From: Fusarium oxysporum f. sp. lycopersici 4287
Taxonomy: Eukaryota; Ascomycota; Sordariomycetes; Hypocreales; Nectriaceae
DNA length: 64,000 nucleotides
Assembly: GCF_000149955.1 (NCBI RefSeq)
Contig: NC_031000.1
Coordinates: 1,563,163 to 1,627,162, forward strand
Reading direction: 5' to 3'
Both the position numbers and the translations under genes were made by a program. The notes below the pieces were generated by a model, which saw nothing but the letters and a program-made list of their open reading frames with translations, made no database searches and was not told the origin of the DNA. Below are positions 34,771-46,309 of the stretch, one piece after another. How positions within the stretch are numbered: position 1 is the stretch's first letter; each line of letters begins with the position of its first letter.

Positions 34771-34984
34771 AAACCCCAGGACGCCGAATGATGAAGTGGG
34801 TAAAGTGGGTACTCGGCCCCGGGTGCCCATGTACCAGTCGCCCTTCCTTGCGAAGTGGAATCTGCATTAAACTTCAACCCACGAACTCAGAACAACGCAA
34901 AGCCGCAAGAGACGTGATGATTACTTTTCGATTGTACCATTTTGAGGATTTCTGAATAGACATACTATGAGCCATTTGAAGATG

Positions 34985-37900
34985 TTAACCCGCTGTCGTC
35001 AAGATGTATGAAGCAATCGCACCCATCCGCTCACTTGTAATCTTCAACGATATCCTGAGCAGCTCTTTCCCCACTTCCGGCTCTTCTTTTTGAATCTTTG
35101 TCCACTGGTCTTGATCCATCCGCCAGACCACACAATCTCTTTCCACAACAGCCGTCGCTGCCAGTTCTGTCTCCGAAAAGAAAGGCAGCTCGCCACATGT
35201 CGTTCCTGCCAAGATGCTCTCGCACAACCTGCCTTGTGGCAGGTGGTATTCCGCGCGGATGATGCCTCGCTCGACGAGATAGAATCCGTTGGCTTGTTCT
35301 CCACATCGGAAGATATTGGTGCCGGCGGGGTACTCTCGACGTGTAAAGTATAAAGTTGCTGGGAACCAGAAAACCTCGTTCTGGTCGCTTAAGCCCTGGA
35401 AGATCTGGAGCATGAGGCGGAGAGGCTCCTTGAAACTCTGCCACTCGGATGGACGCTGAACCTCAACACTGGTCAAAGCATCGTGGGCGGCCTCGGCGAG
35501 ATGGTTGCGGCGAGGTGAGTTGAATGGGGAATCAAAGGAGGATAGACTGGAAGTCTTAGCTGGAGGCACATCCAAGTGTTGAGGGGACATGCGCTTCAGA
35601 GATTTCAGCTCTTCCTGTCTAGCATAGAGAGTCTTAAGGAGCTCGTTTTCGCAGCTTTCCAACGCGGAGTTCAGGCTAGGCAGCATCATGACTCCGATGC
35701 CATCGCTTCCCAATCCGGCCGCCCTCAAATTCTGTCCAAGCTGGTTCTCAGCATCCAAGCCACTCAAGACAAGAATCACGCCTTTATTATCGAGCAGCCG
35801 ACTAATGGTGTTGAAAGCCTCTCCCGCAGAGAAATCGTGCCCGGTAACATGCCACATGTCCAAAATCAAGAACTTGATGGGATGCTTGGCGAAGGTGCTA
35901 TCATCCAGAAGACCCCGAACCTTTTCTTCTACACTGACAATAGTGCCAAAGAAGAGATAGCCCGTAAGCTTGACGATATAGATTTGCTGTCCCGCATCAT
36001 GTAGATAATGATGCTGTGATGGGTTGCGTCTCACGGTAGATGTGACAATATCGCCCGAGTAGTTTCCGCGGATAGCAGACACTCGTGATGTCTGCAGAAC
36101 GAGCGACACAAAGGCCAACAGGATGCCGACGCCAATTCCTACCACGAAGTCGTGAACACTCATGACGAGTACAATCACGACTACGGTAAGGTACTCGGAC
36201 AGTTTGAGCCTCTTACGGGGGAGCCAAAGAGCTTCAACCAGAAGCTCAAAGCCGAGGTCATAGACCAAAGTGCCCACCATCATAACAGGGATGAAAGCAA
36301 TGAGAGATGGGCCGACTACCATAACTCCGAAGGTTGCTGCTGCCAGCATGTAGCCAGCAAGGCGAACGTTCCCGCCCGACCGCATGAAAAAGACGGTGTT
36401 CGCATAGACCAAGTAATTCTGAATGCTGCCAAAGCAACCGGAGAGGAAGTTGGAGTAGCCATGAAGCCTTAGCTCCTTGTTCAGATCAAGATGATCCTCG
36501 CCACGGTTGAGAGCCAAGGCAGGGACGTTGATCGGAACGTGCAGAAAGCCGAAGAAGGTCAAGGCGAGCATGGCGGGAATGGTTTCTGCAACAGCGTCCC
36601 AGCGGACAAGCTTGAACTCTGGGCAAAAGTCAGCAACTCCAGTAGTTGTAGAGGATACAGACGATTCAAGCTCACTATAAAGTGTATAGAAATACCACCA
36701 TGGCTCATCAGAAGGAGGGCCTCGGAAGATCCAGCCATGGTCGCGTAGAACATCCACGTCCAAGGCATCGAGTGCAAACACAAAGAAATAGAAGATTAGG
36801 GGAATCGCTAGAATAAACATGGACAGGAAAAACTTGGACCTGATTTTGGACTGGCCATAAAACAGAACAATGGCAAACACAAGGGGTGTTACCCAGAGGG
36901 GCACAGCTGCAGGGTTTATTAGTTGCTTCAACGTGTCGAGGTCGTACTGAAGTCTGCCATTGAGTCGAGCTGAGACCTCGAATCCGGGTTGCGACAAAGG
37001 AACCACCCAACGCCGCCAATGCAGCCAAGTAAGATATGTCTGGGGATAAATCCCACCACATAGCCAACCTTAAACCGTCCCATGAGATAAAACACCAGGC
37101 CGGTCATCATGGCGCTGAGAGAAAATGACACAATAGTGGTGGCTATCACGGCATCCGGGTTGCCCTCCCCAACAACTTCAGTGATCTTCGCGGCCATGTT
37201 GTGGAAGAAGGGAACCACCTCGATCTGGGTGATGTTGGTCAACTGCGAGAAACGAGCAGAGGAGGCAAGTGACTGACCAGCTCAGAACCAACTGAACCTT
37301 TGAATATGCTTCCGGATGAGAATGTGATTTGCGATACAATAGTACTGACGTAGAAAACAGAGATTCCAGCGGACCCCAAATGAGAGAAAATCGGCCTTCC
37401 CAAAGGGAAGAGAACCATGCCTGTTTGCAATTAGCAAGAGATTCCAGTCTTCCAAGGTCAAGGAGACATACCGTATGATAGAGCATCCAAGATATTAAGC
37501 AGAAGACCGACTGCGACGACCGGCAAGCACGAGACTGGTGTAAGCACACAGTTATGCCAAAGTGCTTTTCGATCCCATCGGCTTGGGTTGACAGCAACTG
37601 CAACACCATAGCTCATCCGTTCTTCCATCTTATGCCCAACCTCCACCAAATCACTGATCCATGGGCGTCTCGCTTGGGGTTTTTGTCCCTCGAGATCCGA
37701 CATGTAAGATCTCCTACCGCCCGAAGTAACCCGTGAAAGTAGAGGATTGTGCTCTGACATATCGTGTGTAGAATGGTTGGCCCGACGTTGCCCGGTCCGA
37801 GTTTGATTATCATCGCCATTGTCATCGTAGTCGGAGGCATGTGGTTGGTCTTGTGCAATCGACCGGGCAGGTGACGTCTTGAGCAGGTTTGACAGCACCG

Positions 37901-38465
37901 ACGGCAAGGCGGGCGCTTCGGCCTCACCATCTCGGCCCTCTGGCGACGGTGGCTCGGAAACTCCGGCGATGGTTTGAGAAGAGTGCGCATGCTCGACCGT
38001 GGATACATCGTCACTGGCTTCGGGTTCCACAGATTCTTGGAAAGAAATCCTGGCTCGTTGGAGGAACGCCGGGCCCTGTTGGGTCTGTCCGTCTGACAGC
38101 AGATACGTCGCAAGCTCCATGGTGTCTTCACGGACAGTTCGAGCATTATGAACGCTGTCGACGGGTACTTTGTTAAAGATTGGGGATTAGCAGAGCTCGG
38201 ACAACGTGAGAGCTTGTGCGCGCCCACCTAAGCTGTCTCGCACGAATCCGTGGGTGAAGGATCGGATCGGCTCTCTATGACCTCGGGCAGAGGCAATGTA
38301 CAACGGTCTTGAGGTCGCAATAGGGAGAGGAGAGCCGTGGATCTGGTCCTGTGAAGGGCTCGAGGCACCCCCCCGGTGCAATTGCGGTTGATCGCGCTGT
38401 GAGAGCGAGCTCAAAGTTCTCCTCCGCCATGGAGTGAAGGCCAGAGGCGACGACATGGCTTGCAC
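34985..38465 (-). CDS. SulP-family transporter with STAS and cyclic-nucleotide-binding-like domains (Vsb1/YGR125W type)
   Basis: Five exons with introns 38168-38227, 37421-37471, 37225-37277 and 36619-36675 give about 1085 residues. The N-terminal 280 residues are polar. The membrane domain then has GLLLNILDALSYGMVLFPLG, VGSEL/IEVVPFFH, FKVGYVVGFIPRHILLGCIGGVGW, FFGFLHVPINVPALALN and SGCFGSIQNYLVYANT. The STAS domain includes LTGYLFFGTIVSVEEKVR and ILDMWHVTGHDFSAGEAF; the end has a cNMP-like fold (FRCGEQANGFYLVERGIIRA, GTTCGELPFFSE). The layout matches the yeast vacuolar protein Vsb1/YGR125W and its fungal orthologs, linked to storage of basic amino acids, so a vacuolar role is inferred. The last intron is 57 bp and readable in frame. 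At 36985-36998 two extra bases (one in GGG, one in AAA on the plus strand) break the frame just after GGVGWFL; without them it reads VATGFEVSARL. This is either a sequence error or a recent lesion. Confidence 0.85.
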
Positions 38466-39860
38466 TTGGGTAGCCCGCGAGGCTCCTCCAGGTGGGATGG
38501 AGTAAGCTAGCTGCTATTTAGTATAACATCAGCGCGGAGCAAAGGGAGGAAATTCCGGTCTAAGGAGAGTAAAGGGTTGCTCAAGAGATTCAAGAAATGG
38601 GCAGGGAATGAAAAAATTAGAATAGATTTTCCAAGGTCCCCGTCTGGGCTGGGCTCACAATAAACTGGCGCTGGATGGTAAGTGTTCGTGGGGAATGGGA
38701 GTGACGAAACTCAAATGGCCGTCGCTTGCCCATGCTTAAATAGGTCGTGCCATGGAACAAAGCTTTAAACGAAGTCAAATTCAGTGCAAGTCCAGCGGCA
38801 TGGGCCCCGCAAGAGAGCTCCCAATGCTCCCTATGGTGGAATCGCCTCCCTCGTACCATTCTACTAACAGGTCTACTCCTCCATAACTACATTGCTAGTG
38901 TATTAAATGCAGGTTGGTTACTGCCTGGAGTAGTTTTCGATAGAGCCTTGAGGGGCCTAGCCATGCGCCATGCAAGCCATCTTTTGCCATGCTTCGGTTA
39001 GTGCGAAACCACTAAACAACCGCCATGACCATTTGAACCCAAAAGTGCAACCCATCCAACCCCATTCTCAACGTCCCTCGAGTTCGCCGGGCGGGCCGAG
39101 CCTGAAGTGAAGTAATAATGATTGCTAGGTAAGCAAGGTAAATGGCTTCAGCGAAAAGTTAAAAAGGGTTTTTGCACCTTGTTAACCTAGCTTATGCAGA
39201 TATGCCTGTGCGTTGAGCCGCTTGACGTCTCCATGACGTAAATAGAATTGGCAGTTCTCCGTTAAAGTTATGGTCCTTTGAGGAGTTCAGTGAGTTGTGA
39301 TTGTCGTAAGATCTGCAAATCACGCCGCACGTATACGTACTCTGTCTGAATTTCGCCAGCGTCTTTGAGCGCTGTTACATCAATGAACAGATCTCAGAGC
39401 GACTCCATGCTCCCTGTCAAATCAAAGTACGTATACGCCGCCAATAGAACGCCATACCACTCTCGTCTTGTGGACTCAGACTGCTCGTCGCCGTATCGCC
39501 GGGCCCAGATGCTACTCCCGTGCTGGAAGAACCTGCGGCGTCTCACACCTGCTGGCCGCAGATATCAACCACACCCGCCCCGTTCCACACGAACTCCTCC
39601 AGCTTGTCTGTTCGTGTCCGGTGATATGCTAGCAAGCACCGCTTGTTCCGTCGCATCGTTAGGGGATTCGCCGGGAGTGTGCAGGTGACGGCTTGGTCCT
39701 CGTCAGGGTGGTCATCAATTCAATTCCATCAGTCCGGTGTCAACATTGAGTTGCGCTGAGAGCTTACTCATCATCTGGCCCGTGGAGTTGAACTACCGCA
39801 TCTCCATGTTGGGTTGATGGCGTTGAATGGAAAAGGTTGAAGCAAAATACATGCGTCAAC
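38466..39860. other. Intergenic stretch without supported genes
   Basis: The start holds the promoter side of the SulP gene. The plus ORF at 39365-39688 has no recognisable motif and no splice-supported extension. Confidence 0.4.
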
Positions 39861-39869
39861 CCCCTCGCT

Positions 39870-40215
39870 CCCCACAACACCCATCTTGCTCCCGAAATCT
39901 CAGCCATTCTCCTCTGCTTGCCATACGATGCTACTTCCAGCCTCTCCTGACACATCTATCAACGCGTCCGCGGCCTCAATTAGCCCACTTCGCACCCACG
40001 ACCTCAATGTTTGCGTAATCCCTACCATACTGGCTTCCAGTCGAGTTCGAAGTGATGAGACCATTTGCCCAGCAATACTAGACAGTCGCTCGCACTCTGC
40101 GGACATGGGTGGGATCGAGAGTACATCGAGAGCCATTCGTGACTAGCCGTGGATAGTCATTCCGTCTCTCCCACCAATATCGTAGCGGATCGGCCACTAA
40201 TGGATCGTGCTTCGC
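39870..40215 (-). pseudogene. hAT transposase C-terminal fragment
   Basis: On the minus strand HDPLVADPLRYWWERRNDYP is followed, after a one-base shift near 40137, by MALDVLSIPPMSAECERL and LRTRLEASMVGITQTLRSWV, which is the hAT dimerisation domain. Only this last quarter of the transposase is present. It belongs to a different hAT subfamily from those at 1586 and 41557, judged by residues around SIPPMSAECER. The right limit abuts a 19-base word (40224-40242) also found at 7047-7065. Confidence 0.8.
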
Positions 40216-40470
40216 GTCAGGATTGTTGTTTATATTGCGCAGGGGTGCTGAGTAAAAATATTTATTGAACTTGATTGTTAATTATTGAGATGAGAGTTCT
40301 TCTCAGGTGTATATCTCTAAATGATTTCATCTAGGACTTTGAACTCTAATCTAGGACTTTCAGACTGTTGGTCTGAATCCTGAAGGGAAGGAGGATCCCC
40401 GGATTTTCCAACATAATCAGAACCTGTTGCGGTTTTTGCCTTTTTCGTTTCCTCTAGAGACTTGTCTTCT

Positions 40471-41105
40471 ATGATGTCTAAGCCCACTGAGCTCAAACCT
40501 CAAGGCCAGGTCGCCTCCCCGACCGAGGACATGATTGAAGAAGGCGATTCCCGGCTTTATAGCCATCCAGATGAGCCGCGTCGTGAGGAATGGCGTACAA
40601 GTATCATAGGTTTGTTCTCGCTCCTTGGTGTTATCAACAATTGATTAAGTATCTGGTAGTGGTTCTCTGTTCTCCCTTCGTTGTCATGACTACCTGGGGC
40701 TTTACAAACTCCTTTGGGTCGTTCCAAACCTATGTCACTGACACATTGAATCGTTCGCTGTCGACGATTGCATGGATTGGCTCCACGCAAATATTTCTAC
40801 TTTTCTTCCTAGGCACAATCACGGGGCGTCTCACAGATACCGGGCACTTCAGAAAAGTGTTCTTCGCAGGATTACTTGCGACTGTTGTCGGCATTTTTGC
40901 ATCCTCATTCTGTCATCGATTTAAGGAATATTTAGTCACTCTTGGCATTGCCGTGGGTGTGGGTAATGGGTGCCTATTTTGCGCAATGCTCACTGTTATG
41001 TCCTCATATTTCGATAAGAAACGTGCGATAGCAATTGGAGTTGCTGCGTGCGGCTCTGTCTCGGGGATGGTTAGTTTATTCGGGGATGGCGCGTCAGCTT
41101 GTGCC
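40471..41105 (+). pseudogene. MFS monocarboxylate-type transporter, N-terminal part, cut by hAT insertion
   Basis: Exon 1 starts at ATG 40471 (MSKPTELKPQGQVASP) and an intron of about 59 bp (near 40601-40659) leads to VLCSPFVVMTTWGFTNSFGS, FQTYVTDTLNRSLSTIAWIG, ITGRLTDTGHFRKVFFAGLL and VGVGNGCLFCAMLTVMSSYF, the first five helices of a monocarboxylate-porter-like MFS protein. After CGSVSG a one-base shift is needed to read MARQLV, and there the gene is interrupted at 41105 by the hAT element. The other half resumes at 44223. Such proteins move organic acids or metabolites across the plasma membrane. Confidence 0.85.
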
Positions 41106-44100
41106 CATTGCTGCCGTCAGATCAGATTAACAATCAGATATATCAATCAATTCAATCAATTCAGATCAAATACGGTATCCTAACAGATCAATCAATTCAG
41201 ACACAAGCATCTGTGCATCTGATATATCTGATATCCTTATAAAGGAAGATGACTACCCTAGAACTGTCGGATCATCCATATTTTCCGGTCCTCAGAGTGG
41301 GGCACTTCCCTAACAAGCAGTGATGCTACAGGGCGGAGTCAAGCCGATTGGCTGGTTTTGAACCCCAGCCCGCTCAGGGCTCGGTTGGAGAGCAATCTAC
41401 AGGCAGATTAATTGGTTAAGTTGCCCCTTTTTCCTACCTCTTGCCCCAGTACGACACAGCCCTAGCCAGAGAAGCCGACACATCCTTCAATGTTTGGAAG
41501 CATATCTCGGCTGATGGGTTTCAATCTGTTGAAGCCCCTGCTGATTGCAACATACAATGTCGGAGACCGCTATAAAAGGCAGCCTTGCTGGTAGCCCGTC
41601 GTCATCGCCGCCACTACCCGCATTTCCTCGTCTCGGATCCCGGTCTAAGGCCATCGCTAAACAGTATGATGCCGCTTTAACTTTGGCCTCGACTGCCGAT
41701 TCGTCCGTTGATGACCTTTACAAGATCATTTGGGGCCAACGACGTTTTGTTATTGCAAGCCTCTTAGATAAGAGGAAAAGTAGGGGCAGGCGAAGCTGGA
41801 TCGGAAACCATGGCTGGTTCCTTGCAGAGTTGAGGAAAGACAATACATCCAGTGGAGATATCTGGTGTTGCCGGCTCTGCGATGATAAGGGTGCGCCTCG
41901 ATTTTTCAATGCCCAGTCGACATCATCGGCATCAGCTCATCTTTTCAAGTTCGTGGTACTTGCCATTTCCAGGTTATCACTAACGGCTTTTAGAGCTCAC
42001 AGGATCACCGAGACCTTTGAAACGGGTTCATCTGGTGACCCTTCAGTTCTCGACCTCCAGAGAAATGGATCCAAGAAACGGCCGGCTTCTTCTTCCCTCC
42101 TTCTTCCTCGAGCGAAGATGGCACGGATTAGAGAGCTCTCTGTTGGTTATATCATTGATTCTAATCTCCCCTTTACTACCTTTGAGAGTACCTATCTGCA
42201 AGAGCTGTTCCGTCAGCTGGACTCTGATCTTTATGCTCAGGTGCCCTGGGGTCGAACTGCAACCAAGAAAGATCTAGAAGACATACTCGTTTCAAAGACA
42301 GCGGCTGTCAAGGAGGAACTCGAAAATGCTGTTACCCAGATACATCTTAGCTTCGACCTCTGGACCTCTCCGAACAGGTTAGCTTTTATTTCCATCTTTG
42401 GTCACTTTATCGATCGGAGACACTCATATCAAAGCCGGCTGCTGGCTTTCAAGAGGCAGATCGGATCTCATGCCGGTGAGAACATCGCTTACACCATAAG
42501 AAACGTCGTCCGTGATTGGGGTATCGATTGTAAGCTAGGGGTTTCGATCTGCGATAATGCGGCCAGTAATGATGTTTGCTTGCGAAACCTCTACACAACT
42601 CTCGATGCCTCGATAACTCAAGCGGACACGGAGGCGCGAAGGATGCGATGTTTCGGTCATATTCTAAACCTCGTTGCCCAAGCCTTCCTCTACGGCGATG
42701 ATGCAGCTTCTTTCGAACTTCAGTCTGAGGCCTATGACATGTTAGAGCGGGTTGAAGAAGATCTCGAACACTGGCGAGCCAAGGGTCCAGTTGGGAAGCT
42801 TCACAATATCATCAAGTTCATCCGAGCCTCTCCGCAACGCACCGAAGCTTTCAAAGCACATGCAAGGGAGCAGGAGGAGGTAGACACATATAAGCTTGCA
42901 GAAGAATTAACTGCCGAGCTTGAAGTCATACAGAACAACGCTACGAGATGGAACTCGACTTATATGATGATTGAGCGTGCCTTAGTCAAGCAGTCTGAGC
43001 TCAACAGCTTCATTCAGGAGTTAGGGCTAGAAGCAGACGCCTCAAAAAGGGTTCCTACAGCTGACATTCTGACATCTGAAGACTGGAAGGTTCTCTACGA
43101 GGATGAAACTGCTGATCCGGCTGCGGAAGAATGGTATACAACCCAGGGGGAGGAAGCTGGACCGGCCATGGGTGTGACATCAACACTTTCGCGGCCACCG
43201 ACAGTCGGACAAATCCGGGAGCGACCCTCACGGCAGTCACGGTTACCATCACGACTTCAAGGATACGAAATTACACCATTGCGCCGCCGTCGCGAAACGA
43301 CTCTTCCAGCTCGCCCACCCGCCAGCTCACAGTTTAATGAAGATGCGCTTCCTGTACATTCCCGAGAAGACTACCTGCAAGATGATGCTCGTTCGGTGAG
43401 CAATATTGCCAGTATGGAGGGTCAGGAGCGCGCTAGCATTAAGGCAAGTATAAACAATGCTTGGATTAAGTTAAACGAGTACTATACTCTCCTCGGACGG
43501 TCGCCTCTGTTTGCAGCCTCTGTTGTTCTGAATCCGGACCTTGGACTCCGGTGGCTGGAGACCAATTGGACTTCCCCAGAACAGTTACAATGGCTTCGAG
43601 ATGCAAAGGACGGCATCAAAGTCTATTTTGAGCGTTGGTACTCGAAGAATGACGATAATGCCTCTGAGAGTGTCTTTATCACGCCTTCGTTGACGCCCCG
43701 ACCTGAACAAAGTAGGTTTGAGCAGTGGATAAAAAGCCGGCAACCTAAGCTCTCGGCAAGAGGCAGTGAACTCGAACGGTATTACAGGCTCGAACCAGAA
43801 CAGGTAGATGACCCCATTCGTTGGTGGATCGACCATAGCAATGCTTTCCCACGTTTGAATAGGTTTGCACTGGATATTCTTGCTATTCCGGCCATGTCAA
43901 CCGACTGCGAGAGGGCATTCAGTCTTGCGAAGCTTACAGTCAGCTCACAGCGACATTCTCTACTTGGATCGAGTATTGAATCGATCCAGCTACTGAAGAA
44001 CTGGGTCAGGGGAGGATGTATTACTCTCAGAGGCCTATGCTCGAGTAACAAGGCCGATTAGAATCCGACGGTGGGGTCGTGAGGCCGAGGGAAGGTTCAC

Positions 44101-44222
44101 GTGAGCTACGACATATCAGATATCAATCAATCAATCAAATCAGATCAGATTCGAATGGTGATTTATCAGTTCAGATCAGATTTGGGTCCTAATCTGATTT
44201 GATTGATCTGACGGCAGCCCTG
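41106..44222 (+). mobile_element. hAT transposon with 8-bp target duplication
   Basis: The element is 3117 bp. The left end is CATTGCTGCCGTCAGATCA and the right end, inverted, is CAGGGCTGCCGTCAGATCA, 17 of 19 identical. It is flanked by the direct repeat CTTGTGCC (41098-41105 and 44223-44230), the 8-bp duplication typical of hAT insertions. Both subterminal regions (41115-41240, 44110-44215) are full of TCAATCAA and CAGATCA words, probable transposase binding sites. It sits inside the MFS gene. Confidence 0.95.
41557..44061 (+). CDS. hAT transposase, nearly complete
   Basis: The frame is open over the whole element interior. A 45-bp in-frame intron is likely at 41949-41993 (GTTCGT..CACTAAC..TTTTAG), since it splits the BED-type finger (CCRLCDDKGAPRFF ... 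AHLFK|AHRI). With it removed the protein has 819 residues. The catalytic core shows SFDLWTSPNRLAFISIFGHF (first Asp), VSICDNAASNDVCL (second Asp) and CFGHILNLVAQAFL. The C-terminal dimerisation domain reads DDPIRWWIDHSNAFPRLNRF, LDILAIPAMSTDCERAFS. Between LTSEDWKVL and NEYYTLLGRSPLF the sequence (43095-43440) is rich in Arg, Ser and Pro and looks shorter than the helical insertion usual in this family, so part may have been lost in frame. The first ATG is at 41557. If translated it might still be active. Confidence 0.88.
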   Translation: MSETAIKGSLAGSPSSSPPLPAFPRLGSRSKAIAKQYDAALTLASTADSSVDDLYKIIWGQRRFVIASLLDKRKSRGRRSWIGNHGWFLAELRKDNTSSGDIWCCRLCDDKGAPRFFNAQSTSSASAHLFKFVVLAISRLSLTAFRAHRITETFETGSSGDPSVLDLQRNGSKKRPASSSLLLPRAKMARIRELSVGYIIDSNLPFTTFESTYLQELFRQLDSDLYAQVPWGRTATKKDLEDILVSKTAAVKEELENAVTQIHLSFDLWTSPNRLAFISIFGHFIDRRHSYQSRLLAFKRQIGSHAGENIAYTIRNVVRDWGIDCKLGVSICDNAASNDVCLRNLYTTLDASITQADTEARRMRCFGHILNLVAQAFLYGDDAASFELQSEAYDMLERVEEDLEHWRAKGPVGKLHNIIKFIRASPQRTEAFKAHAREQEEVDTYKLAEELTAELEVIQNNATRWNSTYMMIERALVKQSELNSFIQELGLEADASKRVPTADILTSEDWKVLYEDETADPAAEEWYTTQGEEAGPAMGVTSTLSRPPTVGQIRERPSRQSRLPSRLQGYEITPLRRRRETTLPARPPASSQFNEDALPVHSREDYLQDDARSVSNIASMEGQERASIKASINNAWIKLNEYYTLLGRSPLFAASVVLNPDLGLRWLETNWTSPEQLQWLRDAKDGIKVYFERWYSKNDDNASESVFITPSLTPRPEQSRFEQWIKSRQPKLSARGSELERYYRLEPEQVDDPIRWWIDHSNAFPRLNRFALDILAIPAMSTDCERAFSLAKLTVSSQRHSLLGSSIESIQLLKNWVRGGCITLRGLCSSNKAD

Positions 44223-44411
44223 CTTGTGCCATCCATCGGATATCCGTGGACGATGCCTGCGATCGCCCTGATCCAACTCGCTCTGCACGCTGTAGCCAAC
44301 GTTTATCTACGTCCGGGGATGCCCAAAAAAAACCACTTCCAAATTGATCGACTGGTCGGCTTTTCGAAACACAAGCTACAACCATTACGCCGCTGCTTCC
44401 TTCTTTGTAAG
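44223..44411 (+). pseudogene. MFS monocarboxylate-type transporter, continuation after the hAT
   Basis: Right of the element the gene continues LVPSIGYPWTMPAIALIQLA and VANVYLRPGMP, then, after a one-base change in a run of eight A (44325-44332), KLIDWSAFRNTSYNHYAAAS, up to a donor-like GTAAGT at 44408. The last six helices do not follow; the sequence after the T-rich run at 44430-44450 is not recognisable. Confidence 0.8.
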
Positions 44412-44804
44412 TGAGCTACTAGCCCACCCACCTTTCTTTTTTTTTTTTTGTATGGGCTTTTAGCGCGGCGCTATCAAGGTCATGGATCAACCCACGTTTT
44501 CTAGAAACAGCCTTCTCAGGGTCAGATACCCTTGAAATATGGACATAAGTTAGTAATAGGTGAATTTACTTTAAAATTATAGTTAGTTCTCGAGATATTT
44601 CCCTAACCCTGAGATTGACCTAGTTTTTGTTGTGGTTTACCCCAGTTAGAGTCTTACCGAATTTTCTCTAGTTTTTCTCTCAAATTAGCCAATCAATAAA
44701 GATTGCCGCACCCGGGTGCGGCGGTTATGTAAGCGTTCATCGCCCACGAAACAACTGCGCGCAACGTTCAAATCTCAAGATCCAGAACGGCCATGAATTC
44801 CTAA
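44412..44804. other. Gene-free stretch
   Basis: It contains a T-run at 44434-44449 and no supported gene. Confidence 0.4.
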
Positions 44805-45665
44805 TTATCTATCTGAGTATAAATTCTGTGGCTCTTTACCGTCCTTCTCGACCGCCTCCCAGACCCCGCGCATGCCTCTTCTACTAGAAAAAAGATTGCT
44901 TTCCATCTCTACGGTTACCTGGGCCTCAACCCAGTCATCTTCTGCCTTGCTCCAATCTAGGTAGGTCATCATCTCCTCTTTAGTCCAGTCTCTGGATCCG
45001 GTTGGCATCGTACATCACTTTCCCATCTGCTTCCAGTCAAGGCACCATTGGTAGCTCGCCTTATCGTATCGTAGAGGCAGATCCAACGCCTTCCGATATG
45101 CCTGGTTAGTTTTAATACTTCCACGAGGCTGGGCCTGGTACCAAGCATCTCGAGCAGCAACATATCTCTGATAGATAGCCTGTGGATCATCATATCTTAC
45201 TGTCGGCGCCGCCCCTGCCTGTGTCGATGATGCTGCCGGCTCTATGTTGGCTGTGCCGCCGACATTAACGACGATGCAGCTAGTACTATCCCTATCTGAC
45301 CCGGCCTGCCCTGACGGTCCCGACGACGGTGCCAACGGCGTTAGCATTACCTGCCCCGATAATCCCGACCATAATGACGCTAACGATTATAAGATCTCCT
45401 CGTACCGCAGAGGGCATACTTTCGAGGTCATCTTATGACCTAGTGTGTGGCATCTGCTGCATTTAGGCTATGCTCTCGGTTATGCTACTGCCTCAACTGC
45501 CTCAAATGCGCTAGGCTCTCGCCTTGTGCTCGTTATCGGCTGATTACGACTCTCGTTATTGGCTTAGGGCTGTTCTGGTGGGTTCTAGCATAGGCTGTGG
45601 CTGAGCTATACATCGCTTCAAGTGCCAGTGGGGATGGAAATGCTCCAGTAAGCCGCGCGACGATC
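44805..45665 (-). pseudogene. Fragment of a Hop-like MULE transposase (C-terminal part)
   Basis: On the minus strand the order EHFHPHWHLKR, then VRYDDPQAIYQRYVAARDAW, ASYQWCLDWKQMGK and SRDWTKEEMMTYLDWSKAED matches the C-terminal part of the MULE transposase at 7784-10451 (EDFHPHWHLTRK, LRYDDPQAIHQRYVKSREDW, KEEMVAYLDWDKAE). Divergence is high and frames change twice. Catalytic and SWIM parts are absent, and no terminal repeat was found. Confidence 0.85.
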
Positions 45666-45669
45666 GTGA

Positions 45670-46305
45670 ACGGTGAAATATTCTTGGTGAAGATGAACTG
45701 GAAAGAGCCAATGGCTTGGAGACGACCAAGGGAATACGTAACAACTCAAGAGGCTACAGACATACATGGCAGCTGAACATATTAGAGTTTGACTGTCGTA
45801 CCAAATGCAGGTGCGGACTCGTTTCGCTCTACTTGATGCCTGCAAAATCATGAGGTTCACAAACTGGCTTAAGAACACCGTGTTTGTCCGCGAGCCGGCA
45901 TCTAACGCCAGCATTATCATTCTTCAAGGCAAAGTTATAGAGAATGCAAATACGAACCGACAATGACGTAATGCTAGTTTAGTGTTTTAGCTTCTATAAT
46001 TGTCTCGGAGTGATTGGTCGCCAGAAAGGCTCGGGTTCTTGTGAAGATATCATCTTGGAGTATCGATTTAGCAGCATTTCGATAATGGAAACCATCGTAT
46101 CTAAACAGGCGTTATCCGTAACACATGCTTCCATGTGTCTATTGACTTCTACTGGGATGGCATAAGCCACCGTGATATGGAACGGGCCCCGTTACCGACT
46201 AGAATACTAGAGTAGAAGTATATTCAACAAGCGTGTGATAAGGATGAGGACTCAGTGTTGTAGACGAGCCCAATGAAGTTGCATTTCTTCCTATTCAAGT
46301 TTCTA
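45670..46305. other. Gene-free stretch
   Basis: No supported gene, repeat or element end. Confidence 0.4.
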
Positions 46306-46309
46306 CCCG

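Noticed and set aside
37243..37277. 35-bp intron in the SulP gene ending at CGCAG
   Set aside because: It would add LTNITQ in a conserved stretch; the acceptor 18 bp further on gives a 53-bp intron and the expected GSEL-IEVVPFFH.
39365..39688. Plus ORF of 107 residues
   Set aside because: No motif, no supporting splice sites, and irregular composition.
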